Made by a program: the position numbers and the translations under genes. A stretch of 64,000 nt of DNA from Himantopus leucocephalus (taxonomy: Eukaryota > Chordata > Aves > Charadriiformes > Recurvirostridae): positions 28,579,918 through 28,643,917 of the forward strand of contig RSEF01000006.1 of the NCBI GenBank assembly GCA_003993805.1, read 5' to 3'. Of this stretch, positions 26,601-35,900 are shown one piece after another. The notes under the pieces are model-generated. The model was given only the letters and a program-made list of their open reading frames with translations, was not told where the DNA came from and did not search any database. Positions within the stretch are counted from its first letter, which is position 1; each line of letters opens with the position of its first letter.

Positions 26601-27649
26601 CATGCAGGTGACAGTGGAAAACTGTCAGCTACAGTGAAAAAAAGAAAAAAAATAAAGATTTGTTTTTAAGCAATGGCTTGAACATACCAAACGGCATGAA
26701 TAGAGTTCTGAGACGAGACAAGCAATCCTAATCTTTATGGCAAAAGGGAGTAGGACGTTTATGTGCAATAAGCTCTACACAGCTGATCCCTTCATATCTG
26801 TCCTGTGGCTTGTGTAGTGCTTTTTGCTTTATTATTGTTTACTTAGCATAAATAATGCTGTTTGAACTGTAGCTAATCAGTATTCTGTCCTCTCCTTACT
26901 GGTCACAATACAATTCATAAGTTTCATTTCCTGTGGGGAGTATGTGTAAATTCTATGTTAAAACTGTTATTCACAATTTACATATAGGGAATACTATTTG
27001 TTAGACAGAACTTTTCCAGTTTGGGTGTTCTGCTAGGCTTCTTAAACCATCTTGACAGCTGGTGAGGAATTCAGGTTTTGAAATGTCAGCATCTTTATCA
27101 AAATGAGCCTCTATCTGTGGACTTCAGACTCAACATTGAGTTTGTGTGTATCTTGGTATCAGATGTTTTGCAGGTTTGGGATGTGGGAGGGTTGAAAGTC
27201 ATCGCTGCAACAAAAGCTTGATTATACTTGTTATTAGTACATTGAGAGGCATTTTTGGCTTATGTACTTCAGTTTTGGGTAGAAAAACAACATTCCTAGG
27301 CTTTCACACTAGGATCTTTTGCAAGTGTGAATGCTAAAATGTGAGCCAAGTAGGAAGCACTTGACAACACAAATTTTGAAAAGCTTCTTGCAAATAAACC
27401 TAGATGTAAGATTCAGCTGGATTTTAAGCAATTGACCAGTGATCAAGAATGTCAGCTAATCTTGCTGAACTTGCACACCTTGTATTTGACTCCCAAGACC
27501 AAGAGAAGATTCTTCGCAGTGATAGTTAAGAAAACAGAAGTGATGCTACTTTGAACCTACTGAAAAGATGCTTTCCACTTTCTTACAGGGGCAGAAAGCG
27601 TTTTGTGAGTGAAGGAGATGGAGGTCGTCTGAAGCTAGAAAGCTACTGA
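14583..27649 (+). CDS. PDCD4: PDCD4, programmed cell death protein 4 (complete, 11 coding exons)
   Basis: Tumour suppressor that binds the helicase eIF4A and blocks cap-dependent translation; it also binds RNA and shuttles between nucleus and cytoplasm. The CDS starts at 14640 and joins 14640-14679, 18065-18364, 18929-19023, 20786-20899, 21160-21381, 21639-21736, 22946-23060, 23896-24003, 25048-25158, 26166-26305 and 27589-27649: 1404 nt, 467 residues (human 469). All junctions are GT-AG and keep frame. Domains: basic N-terminal region with RRLRKNSS (60-67) and the beta-TrCP degron DSGRGDS (69-75); MA3 domain 1 about 161-282; MA3 domain 2 about 324-447; C-terminal RKRFVS, with Ser455 matching the human Akt/S6K site Ser457. 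The eIF4A-contact acidic residues are kept: E247 and D251 (human E249, D253), D412 and D416 (human D414, D418). No damage is seen, so it should be functional. Confidence 0.97.
18065..18364 (+). CDS. PDCD4: PDCD4 exon: N-terminal regulatory region
   Basis: Encodes residues 14-113: the FSGDEEN acidic block, the ING-NWI block, the basic RRLRK motif, the DSGRGDS degron and the RRSRSGKGRGLPKK basic segment implicated in RNA and nuclear interactions. Acceptor TTTTTAAG|AA, donor AAAG|GTTGGT. Confidence 0.96.
18929..19023 (+). CDS. PDCD4: PDCD4 exon: linker before MA3-1
   Basis: Encodes residues 114-145, GGAGGKGVWGTPGQVYDVEE through NYDDDQ, almost identical to human. It ends in phase 0 at CAG|GTAGGC. 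Confidence 0.96.
20786..20899 (+). CDS. PDCD4: PDCD4 exon: start of MA3 domain 1
   Basis: Encodes residues 146-183, ENCVYETVVLPLDERAFEKT through EHGDTNEVS; it holds the first helices of the MA3 fold. Phase 0 at both ends. Confidence 0.96.
21160..21381 (+). CDS. PDCD4: PDCD4 exon: MA3 domain 1 core
   Basis: Encodes residues 184-257, including LAVSLALEGKASHREMTSKL and the eIF4A-contacting E247 and D251 in LPELVLDSP. Flanked by very short introns (260 and 257 nt). Confidence 0.97.
21639..21736 (+). CDS. PDCD4: PDCD4 exon: end of MA3 domain 1
   Basis: Encodes residues 258-289 plus two bases of Arg290: LVGQFIARAVGDGIL and YKGTVDCIQA. Donor CTCG|GTAACT. Confidence 0.96.
22946..23060 (+). CDS. PDCD4: PDCD4 exon: inter-MA3 linker
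   Basis: Completes Arg290 and encodes residues to 328: AALDRATVLLSMTKGGKR and the VWGSGGGQQSV linker, then KHLVKE. Donor GAG|GTAACT. Confidence 0.96.
23896..24003 (+). CDS. PDCD4: PDCD4 exon: start of MA3 domain 2
   Basis: Encodes residues 329-364, IDMLLKEYLLSGD and ELEVPHFHHELVYE. Phase 0 at both ends, acceptor CAACAG, donor GAA|GTAAGG. Confidence 0.97.
25048..25158 (+). CDS. PDCD4: PDCD4 exon: MA3 domain 2 middle
   Basis: Encodes residues 365-401, AVVMVLESTGEKTFKMILDL through MDQMKR. Donor AGA|GTAAGT is a strong consensus. Confidence 0.97.
26166..26305 (+). CDS. PDCD4: PDCD4 exon: MA3 domain 2 end
   Basis: Encodes residues 402-447 plus two bases of Arg448: GYERVYREIPDINLDVPHSY with D412 and D416, then LERFVEECFQAGIISKPLRD. 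Donor CAAG|GTACTT. Confidence 0.97.
27589..27649 (+). CDS. PDCD4: PDCD4 last coding exon
   Basis: Encodes residues 448-467, RGRKRFVSEGDGGRLKLESY, and the TGA stop at 27647-27649. The RKRFVS kinase motif is intact. Confidence 0.97.
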
Positions 27650-27694
27650 ATGTGAGAACCAACTCCTGAAGCCTTAAAAGTTGAAAGGGAAAGT

Positions 27695-27775
27695 AGATAG
27701 ATATCTATATATATACAAACACGCATGCTTTTTTGTGTGTGTATGTATATATGTATACACATATATAATATACCA
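27695..27775. repeat. TA/TG-rich microsatellite
   Basis: Alternating purine-pyrimidine runs (TATATA, GTGTGTGTATGTATATAT, ACACATATATA) in the proximal PDCD4 3' UTR. Confidence 0.75.
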
Positions 27776-27941
27776 AAATTTTAAGAGTTGCCTAGCACAG
27801 TTCATATTTTTTTAAAAGCACATGTTTTGGGTACAAATCTTTTTTTTTTTTTTAAATAGTTTTATAAATTTCAGAGAGAAAACTTCTTTCTTTGGGCATA
27901 TAGTAGAACAACTGGCCACTCTGCTCTGGGGGTGCCTTCAA

Positions 27942-27949
27942 ATAAGCTA
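27942..27949 (+). promoter_or_regulatory. miR-21 8-mer target site in PDCD4 3' UTR
   Basis: ATAAGCTA is the exact complement of miR-21 seed positions 2-8 with an A opposite position 1. It starts 293 nt after the PDCD4 stop. PDCD4 repression by miR-21 through one 3' UTR site is well established in mammals; finding the same 8-mer at a similar distance here indicates the site is conserved. Confidence 0.85.
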
Positions 27950-28309
27950 CCTTTTAAAGTGCCATATGTTTATGACCTAATCATTCCATGTTTGCATTGA
28001 TGTCTGACTGCCGCTCTTTCTTTCAAGGACAGTGTTGTCATCATAAAATCACTGGTTTACACAAAGCTTTATAGAAGGGTCAAGTTAAGCTGCTGTGATC
28101 TCATTTCCATTGCTGCTGAAGAAATACTGTGCTTTGGGAGAAAAAATAGCTGTTTCTTTGTTTTAAAGAGCCCAAGAAAATGGAGTTGGGTCATAAGATT
28201 AATTCATCTGTTCCAGGGGAGAACACTGGTTGGTTTTAGCCCCCATGTACCAAACTTGTCTTTTTTTTTTTTTATGTAACTGGAAAAGTGAAAAGTTCTG
28301 GTAAAACAT

Positions 28310-28315
28310 ATTAAA
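28310..28315 (+). terminator. Candidate poly(A) signal ATTAAA for PDCD4
   Basis: The common variant hexamer, followed by T/GT-rich sequence (28321-28360) that could serve as the downstream element. No AATAAA was seen between the stop codon and the CR1 element, so this is the best proximal candidate, but a distal site is possible. Confidence 0.35.
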
Positions 28316-28449
28316 AAGTATTTTTTGTGAAGCTCTCCTTTCTGCCTTTTTTTTTCCCCCAAAAAATAATGGAACGAATTTAACTGTGTTCAAATCTCTG
28401 AAGTGCATGCAATGAAGCTGTGCATCTAACACCACCCTTTTGCATTACT

Positions 28450-28905
28450 GCTGGAACGAGTCCAGAGGAGGCCACGAAGATGATCAGAGGGCTGGAGCAC
28501 CTCTCCTATAAGGGCAGGCTGAGAGAGTTGGTGTTGTTCAGCCTGGAGAAGGCTCCAGGGAGACCTTAGACCCCCTTCCAGTACCTAAAGAGGCTACAGG
28601 AAAGATGGGGAGGGGCTCTTGATCAGGGAGTGTAGTGATGAGGGGTAACGGTTTTAAACTGAAAGAGGGGAGATTTAGATTAAATAGGAGGAAGAAATTT
28701 TTCACTTTAAGGGTGGTGAGGCACTGGAACAGGTTTCCCAGAGAAGCTGTGGCTGCCCCATCCCTGGAAGTGTGCAAGGCCAGGCTGGATGGGGCTTTGA
28801 GTAACCTGGTCTAGTGGGAGGTGTCCCTGCCCATGGCAGGGGGGGTGGAACTGGATGATGTTTAGGGGTCCCTTCCAACTTAAACCATTCCATGGTGATT
28901 CTATT
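28450..28905 (+). mobile_element. CR1 LINE, 5'-truncated 3' end
   Basis: Begins with the conserved CR1 segment 'gagtccagaggaggcc', continues through 'gagggctggagcacctctc' and 'gttcagcctggagaag', then 'aggcactggaacagg', 'cccatccctggaag' and 'ggccaggctggatgggg', and ends with 'ggtcccttccaac..gattctatt'. Translation recalls the CR1 ORF2 C-terminus (MIRGLEHLSYKGRLRELVLF) but is broken by frameshifts and stops. It lies between the convergent PDCD4 and BBIP1 genes, sense to PDCD4. Confidence 0.93.
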
Positions 28906-29271
28906 ACAATCTGTAGAAGAGCACTGAGTAATTAAACCCACGGTAAGTATTTACCAAATATGTTTTTGAAAACAAGTGCCTTGCGTAGGAGCATCCTGGC
29001 TGGTACAGAGATACTCTGAACGTGTCTGTGCAGTGCAGCTTTGCCCTTTCTCCAGACCAAGAGGGATCTAGGGCAGACCCTTACAGCAGCACGGCGGACC
29101 CCTCCTGCTCCCTGACGTTTTTCAGTTTCGCGTCAGGACTGAAAGCGACAAGTGGAACTTTGACGGAAAAACCGCCAGAAATGGAGCCTCCCGCCCCGCA
29201 GCCAGCAGCCCCGCCTGCGCCCCCGGCCAGCCCTTCATCCGCAACCTCCGCGACAGAGCGGTACCTCCGGG

Positions 29272-29426
29272 CTAGGGCCGGGGCGGCGGTGTCCCCTCAG
29301 GCGGCCGCGCCGCCTCCAGCGCCGCCCGCTGCAGCTTCTCCAGCTTCTCCAGCGACACCGACTTGAGGGGCAGCACCTTGGGCTTGCACAGCACCATGGC
29401 GGCGGCGTCCTCCACCGACAGCTGCC
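29272..29426 (-). CDS. BBIP1: BBIP1 last coding exon
   Basis: Acceptor CTCGCAG|GGCAG on the minus strand, then 155 nt to the TAG stop at 29274-29272. It carries the most conserved part of the protein, ending in the LEKLEK helix. Confidence 0.9.
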
Positions 29427-29554
29427 CTGCGAGGGGAGAGAAGAAGGGCCGTGGGTGAGCCCCGGGGCCGGGCCGGGCCGGCTGCCGGGGCGCGCCCGCC
29501 GCCGGTACCTTGTTTGGGCAGCACCTCCCGGAACGCGGCCTTCCCCTCCGGCAT
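29272..29554 (-). CDS. BBIP1: BBIP1, BBSome-interacting protein 1 (two coding exons)
   Basis: Small subunit of the BBSome, the coat-like complex that traffics membrane proteins to and from cilia; also linked to microtubule stability. Reading the minus strand, exon 29554-29509 ([15 protein letters not shown]) joins exon 29426-29272 ([20 protein letters not shown], then [20 protein letters not shown], ending [10 protein letters not shown]) through an 82-nt GT-AG intron that preserves Gly16. The product is 66 residues. The [24 protein letters not shown] and LEKLEK blocks match vertebrate BBIP1. The C-terminal tail is Pro/Ala-rich and unlike the polar mammalian tail, apparently from GC drift. Its start has a good GCCGCCATG context. 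It is convergent with PDCD4, as in mammals. Confidence 0.9.
29509..29554 (-). CDS. BBIP1: BBIP1 first coding exon
   Basis: 46 nt: 15 codons plus one base. The donor reads CAAG|GTACC on the minus strand. Human isoforms with extra N-terminal residues upstream of the equivalent Met cannot be matched here. Confidence 0.88.
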
Positions 29555-29573
29555 GGCGGCTCCCTCACGGCGG

Positions 29574-29585
29574 CGCGCAGGCGCA
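29574..29585. promoter_or_regulatory. NRF1-like site
   Basis: CGCGCAGGCGCA differs from the NRF1 consensus YGCGCAYGCGCR at one central base. It lies 20-31 nt upstream of the BBIP1 start codon. Confidence 0.4.
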
Positions 29586-29620
29586 GTGCAGGGGGATAAG
29601 GAGCCTCTGCCGCCGCGAAA

Positions 29621-29645
29621 ACTACAGCTCCCAGCCTGCACTGCG
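29621..29645 (+). promoter_or_regulatory. ZNF143/SBS motif, plus orientation
   Basis: Starts ACTACAGCTCCCAGCCTGC and continues to the trailing GCGC, matching the long ZNF143 (Staf) promoter motif ACTACAnnTCCCAGnnTGC. It is about 70 nt upstream of the BBIP1 ATG. Confidence 0.8.
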
Positions 29646-29666
29646 CGGCGCCCGGCGTTCAGGCCG

Positions 29667-29673
29667 CTTCCGG
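29667..29673 (-). promoter_or_regulatory. ETS-type site (CCGGAAG)
   Basis: CTTCCGG on the plus strand, i.e. CCGGAAG on the minus strand, the GABP/ETS core. It lies between the two ZNF143 motifs. Confidence 0.5.
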
Positions 29674-29680
29674 CACTCCG

Positions 29681-29701
29681 GTGCATGCTGGGAACTGTAG
29701 T
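29681..29701 (-). promoter_or_regulatory. ZNF143/SBS motif, minus orientation
   Basis: Reverse complement reads ACTACAGTTCCCAGCATGC, a near-perfect ZNF143 motif, facing the first one across about 35 bp. Confidence 0.85.
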
Positions 29702-29960
29702 CCTGCGGGGAGGAAGGCGCTGCCGGCTCCCCGCCGGCCGCCGCGCAGCCCTGCTGCCCCGGGGCTCGATGGGGCCGCCGCGGCCTGGCTGGCTCCGGTG
29801 GGAGCGCGCAGAGCCGGGCCCGTGCCGGTCCCCCGCGGCTGCTCCCAGCCTCCCGCCGCGCCGGGGCCCTTCGGTGGGGCGGCGCCGTTAAACCTGCGCG
29901 GGCCTGCCCGGCCCCGCGGCGGGCCGCCGCCTGCCCTCCGCACCCGGCCTGCGCTCCTCC

Positions 29961-32900
29961 CCGCCGCGACGCTCGGGCTTTGGGGCTTATTCTTTTTCGT
30001 TTTGTTTTGTTTTTTTTTAACTAAACCCCCCAGCAGGCAGCGTCCAGCCTGGCCTGGCCAGGGCGTATGCGTTCCGATTTTCATTTTGAGGCCGTGCCTG
30101 GGGATGGGCCGTGCGAATCGCGCCACTGTGTAAAGCGTGAACAGCAGTAAAAGCGGGTGTCTTTCTTCCTAAACGCTGAGGCGTTAAGTGTCGCCGAACC
30201 TGATCAGCCGGTGCACCTGAGATCCCCCCCCCCATCCCCACCAACAGGTTGGCGGTTTGGAGGATCCTTGGCCGCTCCGCCCCATGAAGCCCTGGTGGGA
30301 GCGGGGTTCGGCGGGGAGAGGGTTCCTCCGGACGGTGCCGGTGTCTGTGCCCTGTCCCGGCGCCGCCTGCGCTCCGGCAGGTGGTGTAATTTTAGATTTT
30401 GCTGATGAGTTTGCCTGCGTGCCCTTGCACCCGTTGTCTGCCTCGGCCTTTGCTCGGGCATTGACAGCTACGGCTCATAGTCGCGCTCAGCGAGCGGCGA
30501 CAGATCCTTTAATTGTTCTGAGACGGAGCGCTTGCTTCGTACGCCCACGTAGGGGCTGGCCGTGGATGAATAAAATGAGAGAGAAAATGATTTTTGCTAA
30601 TCGTTCTCTTCCATTCTGCCTCGATGCAGCTGGCCGTGTCCTTCCCTCTGCTAGCTCTGCGCCGTGGGCCTGTCGGCGATGGGGTCCTGGGTTTGCTGGG
30701 AGACCTGCGATAAAACTTCTAACTTCCAGTAAGCGGCACCTCTCTGATAGTTATTTAAAGCCTCTGTCTGCATTGTTCCAGAACGATTTCCTTTTTCCTC
30801 TAAGGCAACCTAGAGTAGGAAACTGACGGTCCCTCAGGTAGCTGGCTTCCACCTCACTTGAAGTCTCACCCCCTTGTTGGGTTGGAGGCCAGCAGAGAAC
30901 CTGCGGAGGGTGAGAGCGGGTCTCCTGCTTCCTGCCTTTTGTGGAGCTGGCCAAAGATAACACTCCTGCTTTGGTCCGGAGCAGCACAGAAGTTTGGCCC
31001 GTTTCTGTTGTGATTCACATACTGTACTTTCGGGTCAGAAGATTGGCGTTGATGAGGCTATAAAATGGACGTGCTTGCTTGGGACATCCTTCTCTACCCT
31101 TTGAAGTGCACAGAAGCGTTCCCACTGATTTCAGTGGGAAAAGCTCTTTTGTCTGGTGTGCTCGTCTGTGTGCCAATTAGTATTTCATACTGATTGGAAG
31201 GGAAAGGACTAGGGACTGATTTATGAAGACTGTGGATGTTTGTAGACCAAGGCATTTTAAACAGCACGTGTGGTTTGCAGATCAGTAATTTGGTAGTTGT
31301 TTGTTTGTTTTTAAAAACCTATCCAGCATCTTAGCTATGGCTAAAAATGAACGTAAAAGACAGCCAGTGATGACTGAAAATCTTGCACAGTGAAACCAAC
31401 AGTTATTCTGTGGTAACGAGTATGGCCTGCGGAGCAACAGAAGATGAACTGAAAGCAACACATTGAAATCAAATTGCAGGCGACAGTGCCCTTCACAGTG
31501 TCAATGACCACCTGGAGTCCAGCATTATGTGAGGATTGGCATTTACAGCAACCAGAGCACATCTCAGTCATGTAGGGAATCACTTTCCAAACGCAGTTTT
31601 CCTGCCAACGGGGTTTGTTTGCTTGGTGATAAGAAACAATGGTCAACTCAGTTTGTTACTTGAGCATTTTAGCGACTGAGAAGCAGAATCTGGCATCGTG
31701 TGCTAAATCCATTTTCTTAGCTAGTCAAATGCCAACTTGGCAGCCTGTCTAGAAAGCTGATAGCACTGGGACAGGCATGATTGTGGAGATTGTTTTTGAC
31801 AGTCTCTAGTAAGTCTGCTTCTAAGACACCTCTTTCCAGTGGGAAAAAGCACAGTTACCACCTTCAGGACTGGACAGACTGGACGAGAGAGAGGAGAGAG
31901 GCATGGGCATTGTCTGCAGCTTAATATCATACTTTCCCAAGTGCCTTAGAAACAGGAATGGCTTTAGCTTTGAGTAAGGCTGGCATTTATTCACTAGAGT
32001 GGTGTTAGGCATAGTTGAGAAGAGAGGAAAGCGTGGCATAGAGGACCTAATTCCTCTTGTTTTGTTGGAAGAGGAACAACAAGAGAAGATGTGACTTTTC
32101 TAATTACAGATGAGGGACCCAATCTTTTCTTCTGCTAAAGAAAGCATTAGTTATACCCCATTTTTTTGCTGTTTTCTGCCTCTCGGGTCGGCATGTGCTC
32201 GGACATACACTCATTTCTCTCACAGGCCTTTCCAGTTGCCAGAAATAGCTAGAAAGCTGAAATACTTTGCCAAAACCCTTCAGTCTGGGAAAAACACCGT
32301 GTACTTGCAGTAGGACCGTGCTGAGTCAATGCATTGTCTTGGTGCCACCCCATGTGGCTGGAAAAGTCAGACCAAGACCGTCCTTGCGCGCAGCATAATG
32401 ATGCCCAGGTCTCAAGTTGTGTCCCCATGGCACGTGGCCTCTTAAAGTTGTGGGGCCTGACCTTCGGATAAACCCCAATGCTATTTGACAAAGCATCAGA
32501 GTGTTATCCATGGAGAGGATGGTGCGCTCTAGGTTGCATATCCTTATTTTCCTGATGTCACAAACAAGTTATTCTTGTACACTGCAGAAAGCCTCACAAC
32601 CACAAAACCAGCAATAATTTTATAAATGATAAGCTTGTTTTCCTCCTCCTCTTCCCAGATACTCCGAGTGCAGCAGACAGCAAAGATGTGCGTTGCTGGA
32701 ATCCAGAGTTTCGTAACACGGCAGCCGCTTGCTGAAAGCCCTGCAGATACAAAACAACACTTATTTTAAGTCTTGAGAAACATCTCCCACTAAGTAGAAG
32801 AAAAAAGCATTTAGGTGAAGCAATGTTGCCAGTCCCATTTGTTTATGAGGCTTGGTTTTTGTCTTTATACATTTTAAATGCTTTTTATTTTCATTCTGCT

Positions 32901-35900
32901 TTTTGAGCCTTTCAAGTTCATGTTTTCCATTTTTTCCATATGACAAGAAAGTCTGGAATCAAGGCCTTACTTTAAAAACAAAAATCTGGTTCAGAGTCCT
33001 GTATAATCATGTAGCTCCAGACATGGGGTGTTTAAAAATAAAGCCACTTTCGTGAGAATTACCCATCTTGAAGGTGATTTTCTGTTCTGAGTTTAAGTAA
33101 ATACTTTGTTGACAGTTTAAGAAGCTTTAACAACACCTGATCTGTGTTTGCTTTCCAGGCAGATCTTTCTCTCTCTCTTTTCTTCTTCTTTTCTAAAACT
33201 CTAGAGCTTGTTTCACCTCTACATGTGCTGATGAGGTCAGAAATGTAGTGTACCAGCATGACTGTGATGTGTGTTGAATAATGCGTACCAATGTTTTCAA
33301 AAATATATGTGCAGATTTTATGCAATTGTCCCCTGAAGCTGCGGAGTGATACCACGGGATACAGAGCCCATCTCCCTCAGAGACCAGAGGAAGATGGTGG
33401 TTTGGTACTGGGTGGGGTAAGGTGGGGAACCGCGACAGCCTCATGTGACACCCTGAGGGAATCACAAATGCCTTCAGAGCCTGAAGCTTGGTAGCTCGGT
33501 GTTTAACGCAGTCCTCATTTTTGGAAGGGAGTTGAGAGATGAGTGATTTCTTTTAGTTGAGCTTTCTGAATACACTTATTTTAAATCTGTCGTTGTTTGA
33601 TGCAGTGGTATCCTTAAGCTGTACACACAAAGCAAGGCGGAGATGTCCTTATTCAGTGTGAAGATTTGTCTTTCACTGCTACATACGTAAAAGTGCCTGG
33701 AAATGTATTATCCAAGGGACACAGAAACAGCTTTTTGACGGGCTGCTCTTCCTGCTCTGTCTCTAGCAGTAACGTCTGGTAAATGCAGAGACCTGACTGC
33801 CTCTTATTGCTAAGTGTAAGCCCCATTCTGGGCTCCCAAGCCAGATGCTCTGAACTGGCATTTCTAGGAGGTTACTGCTCTACTTGTGTGGTTTGAATCG
33901 CTTAAGTCTTTGGCCTTGTGCCTTAAAGTGCCAGCAGAGGCATGCTGTAATTGCCCGTAAATGCACCGTCTGTCATATTATTGTTTAATTATTCCAGCTT
34001 CTCACCACCACGCACTGCTCAGTGTCTCTCTTGCTATCTTTATTTAATTGAGTGGAAAAAATCTGAGACTTGTGCTTCACTTACGTCACTTTGTATTTAC
34101 CCAGCGTTGCTGGATCCTACGATGAAGTCCCAGCTTTTGTGTGCAGAGGTCAGTCTTCTGTACAGAAAAAATGTCAATATCTAAAGCATATGTCAGAAAG
34201 AGAATCAATATTTTAACACATGGTAAAGTCAGGTCATAAATCTCTTAACACAGTCAGATGATTGTATTATTCTCCCTTGAAACGCCGCTCCTCCCCCTGA
34301 GAAACAAGAGGGAGAAAGAAAACTCCTGAATAACCGAGCCCTTGTCCTCACAATGCAGGACTGTTCTTAGCCCATCGCTCTGTGTTGCTTCTTTCTTTTC
34401 TGTCTACTAACTCTCTCTTTTCTTGTGTGTCAAATGCCTGCCTCTTCAAGACCCGTCTTTCCCTAGCCCATCCCCGTTCGTCTGTTTCAGAGTGTTACCG
34501 GGATGTCAGCTCTTTCCCGAGATCAGCTCGTGATGACCAGTTCCACTACTCACTTGTTACCATTTCAAACATCTCTACGCTTCCCCCCAGCCTTGCAACC
34601 AGCCCTTTATTAATGTGTATTGAAAAAATCATCTTACAGAGCTCTCTCCAACGCTCTCCTTGTCCGTATGGCCTATAAAAAAACTTGGCAAGCACGCTGC
34701 CTGCTTTTCTTTCCTCATGCTCCCTGCATCTGTGACAAACGCGTGTCATTTTTCTGGTCTTACATTTAGCTTTCAGTCTCTGAATCAGAACACTCTTTTT
34801 GTGCAGCACCCCGCACACACGATCAAGATCAAGGCTCCTGAGCGCTACCACAATAATAATAATAATACTAAATATTAGGGTTGCTCACACTCACTCTGCT
34901 CTAGTTTTCATGGCTCTGGGCAGAAGTAGTTTCATGATGTCCTTTTGGAAGATCATTCTGCACCTGAATGATGTAGTTTTCAGGGATTTTTTCAGAAATG
35001 TTCAACTGAAATTTTCCTTTACAGGTGTACTCCCTGTAACGCCTGCTCCCTGACTGAGCCAGCATCATTACTGGGGTTGTTCTTTTTGCTTCCCGTAACT
35101 GAACTGTAAGATTACTCATTTCATACTATTTTCTGATTGGTTTTATTTTTCATCCATCTCTTTCCTGCAGGAAAGAGCAATTTATATAATGATTTCACTG
35201 TCAAATTGACTTCAGGCTTTACTGCTATTTGTCACCATTCAGGAAATCCATCCCTGGCTCCAGGAGAACACTCAATCCCTGCTGACAGTCTGGAAGAGGG
35301 AGAGAAAATAGATAGCAGACCTGCAGCTATTAAGACCAACAGGCAAATATTTTATTCCAACTCAATTTTCCCTTCCCAAATTACTTTTAAAGAATTTTTT
35401 TCTCTTTGTGAGAATGTGAATGAGAGTTGTTTGTTGGTTTGTTCTTTTGCTTTCCTGGGGACTCTTCTATTCAGCTGATTATCATCTTCTTCCACATTTC
35501 AGACAGCGGAGCTTGCAGCAGTGACAAGATGTAATCCCGAGTAAAACTGCTTCTGCCTGTGCCCTTGGTTAACCTGCTGGCAATGATACTTGCCCGGGCA
35601 TGGGGCAGCTGGCTTTTTTACCCAGTTCAGCATGGGTGTGCTGCTGCTCCCAGTCACTTTTAGGACACAGTTGAGTTGTTTACAGTAATCTTAAAAAAAC
35701 TTGTAATAAAATTGTTCTGCCTTCCTGGGGCCACCACTCCCAGAGACCTTTCCCCTTTCTTGGCTACTGTGGGAGCCTCTTTCCTTCGGCTTCACACCTT
35801 TATCAGCTAAAAGTGATAACAGTACAGGACTGGTTGTCTTCAGGCTCTCTCTTTGAAGGGCAGACTATGCTGCTATCCTGTTGTGGCTGTTGAGGACTGC

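Larger units (their letters stand above)
27650..28449 (+). other. PDCD4: PDCD4 3' UTR (at least the proximal part)
   Basis: AT-rich, no coding potential, starting at the PDCD4 stop. It contains the miR-21 site, a TA/TG-rich microsatellite and a candidate ATTAAA poly(A) signal. Mammalian PDCD4 has a long 3' UTR, so transcription may continue into or past the CR1 element. Confidence 0.7.
29200..29960. promoter_or_regulatory. BBIP1: CpG island covering BBIP1 and its promoter
   Basis: CpG-dense sequence spans the whole BBIP1 coding region and about 400 bp upstream of its ATG. It includes two ZNF143-type motifs, an ETS-type site and an NRF1-like site, a standard set for a TATA-less promoter. CpG density tails off toward 30.6 kb on the plus-strand side, so a divergent transcript is possible but no exon could be defined. 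Confidence 0.75.

Noticed and set aside
30257..30826. 189-codon plus-strand open frame downstream of the BBIP1 promoter
   Set aside because: Composition changes along its length and it matches nothing known. It could be part of a divergent transcript but is not supported as protein-coding.
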